This document shows positions 36,669-45,131 of a DNA stretch of 64,000 bases, one piece after another. The stretch comes from Pelagibacterium xiamenense (lineage in GTDB: Bacteria > Pseudomonadota > Alphaproteobacteria > Rhizobiales > Devosiaceae), in NCBI RefSeq assembly GCF_021166475.1, contig NZ_JAJOYS010000001.1, positions 1,054,001 through 1,118,000 on the forward strand, written 5' to 3'. The notes beneath the pieces were generated by a model that was not told where the DNA came from, made no database searches, and worked only from the letters and a program-made list of their open reading frames with translations. The first letter of the stretch is position 1, and every line of letters starts with the position of its first letter. Position numbers and translations under genes: made by a program.

Positions 36669-37895
36669 ATGTCGAACCCTTACCGGAAAATCTTCAGCAC
36701 GCCAGGCGCAAAGGGCTTTTCGGCGTCTGCCTTCGTCGCGCGCCTGCCCATTGCCATGGCACCGATCGGCATTGTGGCCATGCTCTCGCAGACCCATGGC
36801 GAATACTGGCTCGCGGGCGCCGTCTCGGCCACCTTTGCGTTCACCAACGCCTTCGCCGCCCCGCAGCTTTCCCGCCTCGTGGACCGGTACGGGCAAACCG
36901 CCATCGTCGCCCCGACGACGATCATCTCGGCCGCCGCCTTCCTCGTCCTCATCGCCGCCGCCAACCGGGACTGGCCCCTTTGGACCCTGTTCGCCTCCGC
37001 CTTCATCGCCGCCGCCATGCCCAGCATGTCGGCGATGGTCCGGGCCCGCTGGAGCGAGATTTTCCGCAACCGCCCCGAACTCAATACCGCCTTCGCCTTC
37101 GAATCGGCGGTCGACGAGTTGATCTACATCGCCGGCGCGTCGCTCTCGGTGGGCCTTGCGGTTTCGCTATTCCCTGAGGCGGGCATGCTCGCCAGCACGG
37201 CTTTCCTCACGCTTGGAACGCTGGCTTTCCTCCTTCACCGCGCCACCGAACCGAAGGTCCGCGCCGCTGAAGCGGGCGGTCCGGCCCGCTCCGCCATCAC
37301 CCTGCGCCCCGTCCAGGTCATCACTCTGGCGCTCGTCTTCGTCGGCGCCATGTTCGCCACCGCCGAAGTGAGCGCCGTTGCGATCACCGAAACGCTGGGT
37401 GCCCCCGGCGCGGCCAGCCTCGTCATCGGCGTTTACGCCGCGGGTTCGTTCGTCCTGGGGCTCGTCCTCGGCGCGCTCAACCCCAAAATGCCGCTCCAGC
37501 GCCAGTTGCTCATCGCCGTGACCGCCCTCGCGGTGACCGCCGTCCCGCTTCTGTTCGCGGGCAGCTCGGTCGCGCTTTTGGCCTTCGCGGTGTTTGTGAG
37601 CGGCATCGCCATCTCGCCCACCTTCATCACCGCCTTCGGGCTGATCGAGCGCCTCGTCCCCGAAGCCATACTGACCGAGGGCGTCACCTGGGTCATGACG
37701 GGCATCGGCATCGGCATGGCGCTGGGCGCCTTCGTCTCGGGCTGGGTCGTCGACACCTTCGGCGCGCACAACGGCTTCTGGGTCTCGGTCGGCTCGGGCA
37801 CCGCCGCCATGCTCATCGTCGCCCTCGCCCAGCGCACCCTCTCGGGCGACCGCCACGACGCCGGCGGCGCCCAGGCCCTGCAGCCCGCCGCATAA
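36669..37895 (+). CDS. MFS transporter
   Basis: The 408-residue protein has about twelve hydrophobic segments in two halves, with a cytoplasmic loop rich in charge near residues 190-215 (HRATEPKVRAAEAGGPARS). The loop motif between helices 2 and 3, AAPQLSRLVDRYGQTAI, matches the MFS motif A (G-x3-D-R-x-G type). It resembles drug or metabolite efflux carriers, and control by an adjacent TetR protein supports efflux. The substrate is unknown. It starts with MSNPYRKIFSTPGAKGFSAS; a hairpin follows its stop. Confidence 0.88.
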   Translation: MSNPYRKIFSTPGAKGFSASAFVARLPIAMAPIGIVAMLSQTHGEYWLAGAVSATFAFTNAFAAPQLSRLVDRYGQTAIVAPTTIISAAAFLVLIAAANRDWPLWTLFASAFIAAAMPSMSAMVRARWSEIFRNRPELNTAFAFESAVDELIYIAGASLSVGLAVSLFPEAGMLASTAFLTLGTLAFLLHRATEPKVRAAEAGGPARSAITLRPVQVITLALVFVGAMFATAEVSAVAITETLGAPGAASLVIGVYAAGSFVLGLVLGALNPKMPLQRQLLIAVTALAVTAVPLLFAGSSVALLAFAVFVSGIAISPTFITAFGLIERLVPEAILTEGVTWVMTGIGIGMALGAFVSGWVVDTFGAHNGFWVSVGSGTAAMLIVALAQRTLSGDRHDAGGAQALQPAA

Positions 37896-37909
37896 ATCCA
37901 GGCCGGGCA

Positions 37910-37934
37910 GGGGGCGCTTCAACCGGGCGCCCCC
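37910..37934. terminator. GC-rich hairpin after the MFS gene
   Basis: A perfect 8-bp stem, GGGGGCGC (37910-37917) and GCGCCCCC (37927-37934), has a 9-base loop and lies 15 bases after the MFS stop. It is followed by C and then ATT rather than a T-run, so if it terminates transcription it is non-canonical. Confidence 0.45.
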
Positions 37935-37996
37935 CCCATTGTGAGCCCCGGCGACACCCTGTAGCGTGCCCCCGGGACACAAAGGAGGGCGGCGAT

Positions 37997-38434
37997 ATGG
38001 CACTCAAGCGGATGGACAACGTCGGCATCGTCGTCGAAGACCTCGAAAGGGCGATCGCCTTCTTCGGCGAACTCGGCCTCGAACTTGAAGGGCAGGGCAT
38101 GGTCGAAGGCGAATGGGCCGGGCGCGTCACCGGGCTGGGCGACCAGCGCGTCGAGATCGCCATGATGCGCACGCCGGACGGCCACAGCCGCCTCGAGCTC
38201 TCCCGCTTCCTCGCACCCCCCGTCGCCGCCGACCACCGCAACGCCCCGGTCAACGCCCTGGGCTACCTCCGCGTCATGTTCGCCGTGGACGACATCGAGG
38301 AAACCCTCGAACGGCTCACCGCCCACGGCGCGAAGCTCGTGGGCGACCTCGTTCAATACGAAAGCGCCTACCGCCTCTGCTACATCCGCGGCCCCGAAAA
38401 CCTCCTCATCGGCCTCGCCGAGGAACTGGACTGA
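37997..38434 (+). CDS. VOC family protein (glyoxalase-like)
   Basis: The 145-residue VOC protein contains KRMDNVGIVVEDLERAIAFF and a second half with YLRVMFAVDDIEETLERLTA and CYIRGPENLLIGLAEEL. A putative metal-binding Glu and His are in the expected strands. It follows an unusually strong AGGAGG site 8 bases before the ATG. It may be co-expressed with the MFS gene 101 bases upstream, but a hairpin separates them. The reaction is unknown. Confidence 0.87.
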   Translation: MALKRMDNVGIVVEDLERAIAFFGELGLELEGQGMVEGEWAGRVTGLGDQRVEIAMMRTPDGHSRLELSRFLAPPVAADHRNAPVNALGYLRVMFAVDDIEETLERLTAHGAKLVGDLVQYESAYRLCYIRGPENLLIGLAEELD

Positions 38435-38591
38435 GAGAGGAGAGGGGAGCTTTTACCCCCGCCCAACGCCACACCGCCCGACCCGCGGACGGTTTCCCGA
38501 CCGGCATGAATGCGGCGGTCAACAACCATATGGCGCAAGGACCGGCACCGGACTAATATCGCCACCGATCGTTCGGTTGGGACCGGTCATC

Positions 38592-39065
38592 ATGAAAAAA
38601 AGCCCGACGCTATTCCTTCAGGCCGTCATCGTGTTCATCGGCATGGGCGCGCTCGCTGCCATGCTCTGGGCCCCCCACCTCGAAGGCCGGAACGCAGGCG
38701 CCACCCTCGTCCAGATCTATCTCAACGATCCGTTCCTCGCCTCCGCATACATCGCGTCCGCGCCCTTTTTCGTGGCGCTCTACCAAGCCTTCAAACTGCT
38801 CGGACACATTGGGCGAAACAAGGTCTTCTCAACGAACTCCATAAGAGCGCTACGGATCATAAAATACTGCGCGATAGCGCTCGTCGCGTTGCTGTTGGCG
38901 GCACAAGCCTACTTCTTCATTGTCGTACGCGGTCACGATGACATAGCGGGCGGGGTCGCCATAACTCTCGTGCTGCTTTTCATCTCAGCCGTGATCGCCG
39001 CTGCAGCGTTCGTGCTTGAGACAACATTGCAAAACACCTTGGACATGGGTTCAAGGAGGACGTGA
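38592..39065 (+). CDS. DUF2975-like membrane protein
   Basis: The 157-residue membrane protein has four hydrophobic helices (about 7-26, 43-65, 88-110, 122-143) and the DUF2975 pattern: KNPxL start, LYQAFKLLGHIGRNKVFSTN and SIRALRIIKYCAI. Such genes are normally followed by a small Cro/CI-type helix-turn-helix gene, and none is present here. The ATG is 38592 (MKKSPTLFL), although a GTT/ATG-poor upstream region leaves the ribosome site unclear. It marks the left side of a stretch with lower GC than the flanks. Confidence 0.75.
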   Translation: MKKSPTLFLQAVIVFIGMGALAAMLWAPHLEGRNAGATLVQIYLNDPFLASAYIASAPFFVALYQAFKLLGHIGRNKVFSTNSIRALRIIKYCAIALVALLLAAQAYFFIVVRGHDDIAGGVAITLVLLFISAVIAAAAFVLETTLQNTLDMGSRRT

Positions 39066-39159
39066 TCGGGGTGGCAAGCGGACCGTCGGCCTAGGGTGGT
39101 TCAGTTGCGACTGCGGACATCTCGGGTCCGACCGATATGACTTCCGCTCCGGCTGACCT

Positions 39160-40785
39160 CTAGTGCCAAGTGCTGCATAGCTGCCTGTCTAGCCACATCA
39201 TTACAGGTTCCCACGCACGATAGGGAACTATAGAAACGTAGGCGGCTACAATCCAAGGGGCATCTTCGAAGTCGGAGAGATGGTCACATTCAGCTTCGAG
39301 CCCACGCACTTCTTGGAGCAAATCTTGCCAGTTCAGCGCATAGTAAGTCCGGCTAATGAGTTCACCTTCTCCCGAAAGTAGGCAATCCCGAAAATGACTC
39401 GGAGCTATTGACATGGACTCGTGAAGGATATGGCTGAAATCCTGCCATAGCTGCTTACAGGTGACCTTCATATTTCGCTTCGCCAGCATCAGGAGGAGGG
39501 TGCGTGCCATCCACATTCGCTCATCAAAGGAGTCTTCGAGGATACGGGGGTCGGCAAGCCAAAAGGCTCCTTGCGAACGCGCCCAGCAGGACGAGAAATC
39601 ATAGTACGGACTAGCAAGAGGAATTGTATTTTGCACGCGGCCACGGCTAACTGACATGAGCTGTCGGAGAATGTCTGCTAGGCCGAGCTCGGCGGAAATG
39701 CCGCCCCATTTATAGACGGACCAGTACCGCATAATCAGCGATGGAATAGCGCCCTCACCCCACAGATTCGGCTCGGCCAAACTGGCTGAAACCATCTCCC
39801 TAGCGTAGGCACGATCATACCCGCTATCTTCGTCCGGCTTTGACAAAAGAAGGAAGGCGGCACATTCGGCGACAAGGTTCCGCCGGTGCCACATTATGTC
39901 GACTTCCGACAGTGGGTCGCCACCAGTCCATGTGGTCGTCGGCTCGAAAAACGCATCTTGCGCCTCTTGCATTAGATCCTGCGCATGGGATTCCACAAGG
40001 CGGACATAGCCGCGCACAATCGCCTTCCGCCTTTTATTCCCCCGCACGAAACGTGAGGCGTAAATCGTCGCGATGATCGTCAATTGATACAAGGCATAGT
40101 GATTGTCCTCCTCATACCATTTGGCTTTTGCTATCTCAGAAATTAGCAGTGTTGATGATACCCGCGAGTTGAGCAGTGACGCAGACGCTTTTCCCGTTTC
40201 CACGGGTGCTGTCTCCACCAAGACTTCGGTGAATGCCGCCAGGTCGGGCAAATCCCTGCCGTCAGTTGCCATCAGGTTGAGGAGAGTTCTGGTTCCTTTG
40301 GGTGAAGTGGGCCAAACTTGCCGTGCTGTAGACAGAAACAGAGCAAGCAACTCTCCTCGACCCCACCATTTGAATGAGATGGCGGCAGTTGTTTCTCCTA
40401 CATCCGCGGCCATGAGCGCAAAGAGTGATTGTGCCTCCTCGTCAATCTCACCATTTGTTACCAAAACTGCGTGGTGACGCTCGCGGCCCCCGCGAATGTT
40501 ACTGGGAAGTGGGACTTTGTTTAGCTCTTCGATCTGCGGTACCAATCCCTGCGCTTCAGTTTTGGTAAGCCGCGATCCTGGGTTGCCCTTAAGCTGAAAC
40601 GCATAAAGCGTGCCTTCTGGATTTCTGGCGACAACGTCCTTCCCAAATTCTAATGCCGAATGTCGCGTGCTGTGCAACACGGACCAACCAAGCGATATCA
40701 GCATTTGGACAAACGCAGCCTGATATCGTCGCTCAGTCTGGTTATCCAGCCAAGATTCGACCAGCCTCTCGACGACGGTGCTCAT
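39160..40785 (-). CDS. Large protein with Mrr-like PD-(D/E)xK nuclease domain
   Basis: The protein has 541 residues. The first ~150 look like a restriction-endonuclease-like fold: the helix RRYQAAFVQMLISLGWSVLH, then FGKDVVARN (Asp50) and YAFQLKG (Gln64, Lys66), the D-x(13)-Q-x-K arrangement of Mrr/type IV nucleases. The other ~390 residues are helical, Trp-rich and unrecognised (YYDFSSCWARSQGAFWLADP, APWIVAAYVSIVPYRAW). It overlaps the upstream unknown gene by 44 bases in another frame, so the two are a unit. GC is low: the 60-base lines at 39601 and 40081 have 29 and 24 G+C. It may be a defence or DNA-damage nuclease; this is inference. Confidence 0.75.
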   Translation of the reverse strand: MSTVVERLVESWLDNQTERRYQAAFVQMLISLGWSVLHSTRHSALEFGKDVVARNPEGTLYAFQLKGNPGSRLTKTEAQGLVPQIEELNKVPLPSNIRGGRERHHAVLVTNGEIDEEAQSLFALMAADVGETTAAISFKWWGRGELLALFLSTARQVWPTSPKGTRTLLNLMATDGRDLPDLAAFTEVLVETAPVETGKASASLLNSRVSSTLLISEIAKAKWYEEDNHYALYQLTIIATIYASRFVRGNKRRKAIVRGYVRLVESHAQDLMQEAQDAFFEPTTTWTGGDPLSEVDIMWHRRNLVAECAAFLLLSKPDEDSGYDRAYAREMVSASLAEPNLWGEGAIPSLIMRYWSVYKWGGISAELGLADILRQLMSVSRGRVQNTIPLASPYYDFSSCWARSQGAFWLADPRILEDSFDERMWMARTLLLMLAKRNMKVTCKQLWQDFSHILHESMSIAPSHFRDCLLSGEGELISRTYYALNWQDLLQEVRGLEAECDHLSDFEDAPWIVAAYVSIVPYRAWEPVMMWLDRQLCSTWH

Positions 40786-41386
40786 TTCGTTTTCTACCCA
40801 AGAGTTTGCCCAATTCCCGCTGAAAGGCGGGGTCCGCCATGGCGGCAGCATGTGCATTGGTCATTTCTGGCGCGCCCCACAACGTCGGTGGCAACCACAC
40901 ACCATCGACCGAAAAATTATGTTCCATCTTCTCGAAAAGCTCGAGAAGCATCTCTGCGCCGAGCGGCTGCCCATTGCCGTTTACAATGTTTCCGGTCTTG
41001 GCAGTGACGTCGTTCATCATCTCGATCATCATCTTCTCCTGCTGCTGCGCGAACTGCCGAGCGACGTTATCGTAGGCACTGGCAACCTCCGGAAGGCCAA
41101 ATGCCCTCATAGCAGCACGGCGCACTGTCATTTCGCCGGTAGCATGCTGGAATTTAGTGGGATCAGATGTGTCGTCATGCCGGTGAATTGTGGCGGCCCG
41201 GCCCTCGAACTGGATATGCTTGCGGATCTTTCTGAAAATAGGGGAGAAGTCACCAATGCGCTGCTTCAGGTAGGCAATGTTTTGCTCCTGACGGAAACTC
41301 ACCACTTTCTGGACAGTCGGCAACAAACCGAATCCTCTCGATAGAAATCGTGCGCTCAATTTGTGACAAACAACGAGATCGCACAA
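40742..41386 (-). CDS. Unknown partner protein of the nuclease-like gene
   Basis: The open frame of 214 codons is unrecognised by family. The best protein-like part starts near ATG 41131 (MTVRRAAMRAFGLPEVASAY) and continues through a Met- and Gln-rich helix (QFAQQQEKMMIEMMNDVTAK) and a segment LLELFEKMEHNFSVDGVWLP to a basic end (KLLGRKRNEHRRREAGR). The 85 codons upstream also remain open, and AGAGGA sits before a TTG pair near 41320, so the true start is uncertain. The 3' end overlaps the nuclease-like gene by 44 bases, indicating co-expression. The surrounding DNA is AT-richer than the chromosome around it. Confidence 0.6.
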   Translation of the reverse strand: MCDLVVCHKLSARFLSRGFGLLPTVQKVVSFRQEQNIAYLKQRIGDFSPIFRKIRKHIQFEGRAATIHRHDDTSDPTKFQHATGEMTVRRAAMRAFGLPEVASAYDNVARQFAQQQEKMMIEMMNDVTAKTGNIVNGNGQPLGAEMLLELFEKMEHNFSVDGVWLPPTLWGAPEMTNAHAAAMADPAFQRELGKLLGRKRNEHRRREAGRILAG

Positions 41387-41568
41387 TCGTAGTTCGGACT
41401 TTCAGAACAGCGGCAGTGGCAACTCTTATACCTTCGCGACTTGGATTTGTATGACCGAAGTGAGGTAGTTTCCCGTCGAGCCAGAGCGCCGGCCATTACC
41501 GCGCACCCCTGCTCCAGCGACGACGGCACTCCGTAGCGCGACCCTCGCCGAATCCGTGTTTGGCACCT

Positions 41569-42822
41569 CTACCCCACAACCACCGCCCGAAAATCATTCA
41601 CATTCGTCCCCGTCGGCCCGGTCTCGAACAGCGTCTCTGCCGCCTTGAACCCCGCATAGCTGTCGTTCGCATCGAGCAGCCCGCGCGGGTCCAGGCCCGC
41701 TGTCCGCATCCGCGCCGCCGTATCCCCGTCCGCGAACGCCCCGGCATTGTCTTCCGACCCGTCGATCCCGTCCGTATCGGCGGCCAACAGCGCGATATTT
41801 TCGCCCTCGATCCCCAGAGCGAAGGCCAGGGCGAATTCGCCGTTCCGCCCGCCGCGCCCGCCTTTTTTGCGGATCGTCACCGTGGTTTCCCCGCCCGAAA
41901 GCAGCACCGCCGGCTTTGCGAACGGCCGGTCGCGGCGGAGCACTTCGCGGGCGATGGCCGCGTGTACCCCCGCCACCTCGCGCGCTTCCCCCTCGATCGC
42001 GTCCGAAAGGATCGCGGGGGTAAAGCCCGCCTCCCGCGCCACTTGCGCTGCCGCCTCCAGCGAAACCCCCGCCGAGGCGATAATGTGGTGGCTGTCGCGG
42101 GCGAAGACCGGATCGTCGGGCATGGGCGCATCGGCGGCCGGGGAATTGAGATGATCGAGCGCGGCGGGCGGCAGGTCGAGCCCATATTGCGCGACCACCC
42201 TGAGCGCATCGTGGCGCGTCGCAGGGTCGGGCACAGTGGGACCCGAGGCCACATGCGCCGGGTTGTCCCCGGGAATGTCAGAGACGATAAGGCTCACAAC
42301 CGGCGCCCGTGTCGCCGCCGCCAGCCGTCCGCCCTTGAGCGTCGAAAGATGTTTGCGCACCGTGTTCATCGCCGAAATCGGCGCCCCCGAGGCCAACAGC
42401 GCCTCGTTGACGGCGATTTCGTCGGCAAGGGTCATCCCCTCCGGCGGCGCCGGCAGCAACGCCGATCCGCCCCCGCAGATGAGCGCGACGACGAGGTCGT
42501 CCTCGGTAAGCCCGGCGATCTCCGAGCGGAGCCGCTGCCCGGCCTCGAGCCCCGCAGCATCGGGTACCGGATGTGCCGCTTCGAGGATGTCGATGGTGCG
42601 CGTTTCGCACCCGTAGCCATACCGCGTCACCACCACCCCGGAGACCGGCTCCCCCCAGAGTGTCTCGAACGCCGCCGCCATCTGCGCGGCGCCTTTGCCT
42701 GCGCCGATCACCACCGTCTTGCCCCTGGGCTTGGCCGGCAGATGCGCCTTTATCCCCGTCATCGGGTCGGCGGCATCGACGGCGGCCTTGAACATGGCTT
42801 CGAGCAGGTCGCGGTGTTTCAT
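41569..42822 (-). CDS. Glycerate 2-kinase (DUF4147/MOFRL family)
   Basis: The 417-residue kinase converts glycerate to 2-phosphoglycerate in serine-cycle, glyoxylate or hydroxypyruvate metabolism. N-terminal DUF4147 domain: KTVVIGAGKGAAQMAAAFE, VALICGGGSALLPAPPEGMT and SDIPGDNPAHVASGPTVPD. C-terminal MOFRL domain: LLSGGETTVTIRKKGGRGGR and AADTDGIDGSEDNAGAF. ATG 42822 starts at the conserved KHRDLLEAMFKAAVDAADP. It lies 43 bases downstream of a TetR gene on the same strand. Confidence 0.94.
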   Translation of the reverse strand: MKHRDLLEAMFKAAVDAADPMTGIKAHLPAKPRGKTVVIGAGKGAAQMAAAFETLWGEPVSGVVVTRYGYGCETRTIDILEAAHPVPDAAGLEAGQRLRSEIAGLTEDDLVVALICGGGSALLPAPPEGMTLADEIAVNEALLASGAPISAMNTVRKHLSTLKGGRLAAATRAPVVSLIVSDIPGDNPAHVASGPTVPDPATRHDALRVVAQYGLDLPPAALDHLNSPAADAPMPDDPVFARDSHHIIASAGVSLEAAAQVAREAGFTPAILSDAIEGEAREVAGVHAAIAREVLRRDRPFAKPAVLLSGGETTVTIRKKGGRGGRNGEFALAFALGIEGENIALLAADTDGIDGSEDNAGAFADGDTAARMRTAGLDPRGLLDANDSYAGFKAAETLFETGPTGTNVNDFRAVVVG

Positions 42823-42865
42823 GGGGCAGGGGCTCCGTTCGGGCTGGGGGATAACTGGATGGCTA

Positions 42866-43426
42866 CTACGATTTATCCCCGCCACCAAGCACCCGCTTGG
42901 CGAGCAGCCGGATCGCCTTGCGCATTTCCTCGGGGTCGGGGATCTTGGCGAGAATGCCGTAGGCGGACGCCAGCAGCATGCGCGCGGTTATCTCCGGGTC
43001 CGGCACGCCCTCGGCGGCCAAAACGCCGGCAAGCTCGGCCTCCACCTGGTTGTCGAGCGCCTTGAGCGTGCCCGCCAGCCGGTGATGCGCGTTCAAAAGC
43101 TCGTCCGCATGCGGCGAGCGCGCCAGAAGATCGGCGGCGACCCCGAGCTTTCCCGCGAGCGCCTCGCCGATCCGTTCATCGAAAGGCCCATCCTGGCCGA
43201 TCCCGCGATGAAACGCCGCCAGCTTGCCCTCGGCCATCACCTCGACAAGCGCCGTATAGATCGCCTCCTTGTCGGGGAAGTAGCTATAGAGCGTTGCCTT
43301 GGCGACGCCCGCCTCGCGGGCGATCATTTCCATGGTCGTGCCCTTGAGCCCCGAGCGCAGGATCACCGCCTCGGCCCCCTCCAGAATCCGCTTCCGACGG
43401 TCGCGGCTTTTCATCGATTGTCCCAT
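42866..43426 (-). CDS. TetR family transcriptional regulator
   Basis: The 186-residue TetR repressor has its helix-turn-helix in RKRILEGAEAVILRSGLKGT and MEMIAREAGVAKATLYSYFP. The C-terminal domain matches TetR_C_33/AcrR-like members (LLARSPHADELLNAHHRLAG). Two starts are possible, 43426 (MGQSMKSRD) and 43414 (MKSRDRR). It is divergent from an NAD-dependent reductase with a clear dyad between them, and upstream of glycerate kinase on the same strand, so it may control either or both. Confidence 0.9.
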   Translation of the reverse strand: MGQSMKSRDRRKRILEGAEAVILRSGLKGTTMEMIAREAGVAKATLYSYFPDKEAIYTALVEVMAEGKLAAFHRGIGQDGPFDERIGEALAGKLGVAADLLARSPHADELLNAHHRLAGTLKALDNQVEAELAGVLAAEGVPDPEITARMLLASAYGILAKIPDPEEMRKAIRLLAKRVLGGGDKS

Positions 43427-43441
43427 TGTGTCATCGTGGTA

Positions 43442-43477
43442 TTGAACGAATTGAACGAATATCATATATATCGTTCA
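43442..43477. promoter_or_regulatory. Promoter with TetR-type operator for the reductase gene
   Basis: TTGAAC (43442-43447) and TATATA (43465-43470) are 17 bases apart, a good sigma-70 promoter for the reductase gene. TGAACGA is present twice in direct orientation (43443-43449, 43452-43458) and once inverted as TCGTTCA (43471-43477). The last two form a dyad that brackets the -10. Confidence 0.65.
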
Positions 43478-43500
43478 GTTTTGACAGTGAGGCTATCATC

Positions 43501-44517
43501 ATGGATCGTGTTCTTCTCACGGGCATTTCGGGTTTCCTCGGCGGCCACGTTGCCCTGGCCCTGCTCAAGTCCGGATACAGTGTCCGCGGCAGTGTGCGCA
43601 ACCTTTCAAAGGCTGACAAGGTCCGCCAAACCCTTGAAAACGCTGGCGCTGACACGACGAACCTCGAATTCGTCGCCCTCGATCTCAACCGCGACGAGGG
43701 CTGGAAAGAGGCGATGGAGGGCTGTCGCTACCTCCTCCACACCGCATCCCCCTTCGTCCTCCAGATGCCTGAAAACAAAGACGAATTGATCCGCCCCGCG
43801 GTCGAGGGAACAGAGCGCGCGCTCACCGCCGCACTGGCCGCGAACGTCGAACGCGTCGTCCTGACTTCTTCAATGGCTGCAATAGCTTACGGGCACGATG
43901 CGTCCCGCACAGCGCCCTTCACAGCCGCCGATTGGACCGACCTGGAGGGCCGCGGCGTCACCGCTTATGTGGAGTCAAAGACCCGCGCCGAACGCCGCGC
44001 ATGGGAACTGATGAGCGCCGCCGGCCGGCAAAGCGACCTCGTCACCATCAACCCCGCCGGCATCCTCGGCCCGCTCCTCGACGAGGACCCCGGCACCTCG
44101 GCCCAGATCGTCCTGAGGCTCCTCAACGGCACGGTTCCCGCGGCCCCGCGCATGCCGTTCGTCGTCGTCGACGTCCGCGACGTCGCCGCCGCGCACGTGG
44201 CCGCATTGACCGGCGAAGTCGGCGGAACCCGCGTCCCGGCGGGCGAGCGTCCGCTGTTCTTGTTCGAGATCGCGGGGATGCTCCGCAAGCGTTTCCCCCA
44301 CTATGCGTCCAAGCTCCCAAAGATCGAGATGCCGGATTGGGCTGTCCGGATTTATGCCTTGTTCGACAAGGACATACGCAGCAATCTGGGTGAACTTGGC
44401 GTGCTCAAACGCCTCGATTCCGGTCCCGCCGAAATGCTCCTCGGCCGCAAGCTGATCATAGCCGAGGACGCCGTCGCGGCGACGGGCGAAAGCCTCATCG
44501 CCCACAAGCTGGTCTAG
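43501..44517 (+). CDS. NAD(P)-dependent reductase, extended SDR (dihydroflavonol-reductase-like)
   Basis: The 338-residue extended short-chain dehydrogenase has its Rossmann glycines in LLTGISGFLGGHVALALL, a catalytic Ser region VVLTSSMAAIAYG, and the Tyr-Lys pair in AYVESKTRAERRAW. The NPAGILGP motif is typical of dihydroflavonol-4-reductase or aldehyde-reductase-like bacterial proteins. It probably reduces an aldehyde or ketone; the substrate is unknown. It is divergent from TetR and overlaps the end of the converging hemerythrin gene by four bases. Confidence 0.9.
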   Translation: MDRVLLTGISGFLGGHVALALLKSGYSVRGSVRNLSKADKVRQTLENAGADTTNLEFVALDLNRDEGWKEAMEGCRYLLHTASPFVLQMPENKDELIRPAVEGTERALTAALAANVERVVLTSSMAAIAYGHDASRTAPFTAADWTDLEGRGVTAYVESKTRAERRAWELMSAAGRQSDLVTINPAGILGPLLDEDPGTSAQIVLRLLNGTVPAAPRMPFVVVDVRDVAAAHVAALTGEVGGTRVPAGERPLFLFEIAGMLRKRFPHYASKLPKIEMPDWAVRIYALFDKDIRSNLGELGVLKRLDSGPAEMLLGRKLIIAEDAVAATGESLIAHKLV

Positions 44518-45074
44518 ACGCCGATCTCGAAATATCCCAGCGCGTCGCCGATCGATTCTTCTTCATAGCCAAGATGCGAGAGCAACACGCGCCCCAGTGC
44601 GTCGTTGATCTCGCTGGCGGTTTCGAAGTTCTCCTGGCTGGGATTTTGCGCCAGTGCATTGAGCGCATCCACGAGCCGCACCAGCAACTCGTGGACCACC
44701 TTGTGCTCCTCGACGAGCCGGTCGGTCACCTTCTTCCACGCCTCGCCTTTTTCCGAAAGCGCCGGGAAAATATGCGCATCCTCGATCGAATGGTGGGCGT
44801 GAACGATCTGGCAATGCTGGCCACACAGGTTGCCGAACTGCCGGTAGTTGGATACCAGCTCGAGCGAATCGACAGCCTTTTCAACCTCTTGTGCCGTCAT
44901 TTTGCCCTTGGCTGTCGCCTTCACCACCTGGCGCAGCGTCGTCACGTTCTGCCGCAAATGGTCGTGGATCATCTTTAAATGCAGTCCCGGACGGCGTTGA
45001 GCCGCGGTGACGTTTTCGAGCTTGGGCGCGCGCGGACGCGTGGAATCATCGAGAAAAGTGATGTCGAGGAGCAT
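44514..45074 (-). CDS. Hemerythrin-domain protein
   Basis: The 186-residue four-helix HHE-domain protein has probable iron-binding histidines and acids in LKMIHDHLRQNVTTL, QIVHAHHSIEDAHIFPAL, LVEEHKVVHELL and LLSHLGYEEESIGDAL. Such proteins bind a di-iron centre and are linked to oxygen, NO or iron handling. A preceding 25-residue N-terminal segment is unlike the domain and may be an extension. It is a single gene convergent with the reductase. Confidence 0.88.
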   Translation of the reverse strand: MLLDITFLDDSTRPRAPKLENVTAAQRRPGLHLKMIHDHLRQNVTTLRQVVKATAKGKMTAQEVEKAVDSLELVSNYRQFGNLCGQHCQIVHAHHSIEDAHIFPALSEKGEAWKKVTDRLVEEHKVVHELLVRLVDALNALAQNPSQENFETASEINDALGRVLLSHLGYEEESIGDALGYFEIGV

Positions 45075-45131
45075 TGGGGTGAGGCCTGAAGTTTGCGGGT
45101 TTGGTCAATGTAGTCAGCGCGGCGCCGATTG

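Noticed and set aside
39156-41571. ACCTCTA at both ends of the low-GC cassette as a target-site duplication
   Set aside because: Seven bases match by chance easily over this distance, there is no transposase or integrase, and the right copy lies across the end of the glycerate kinase gene.
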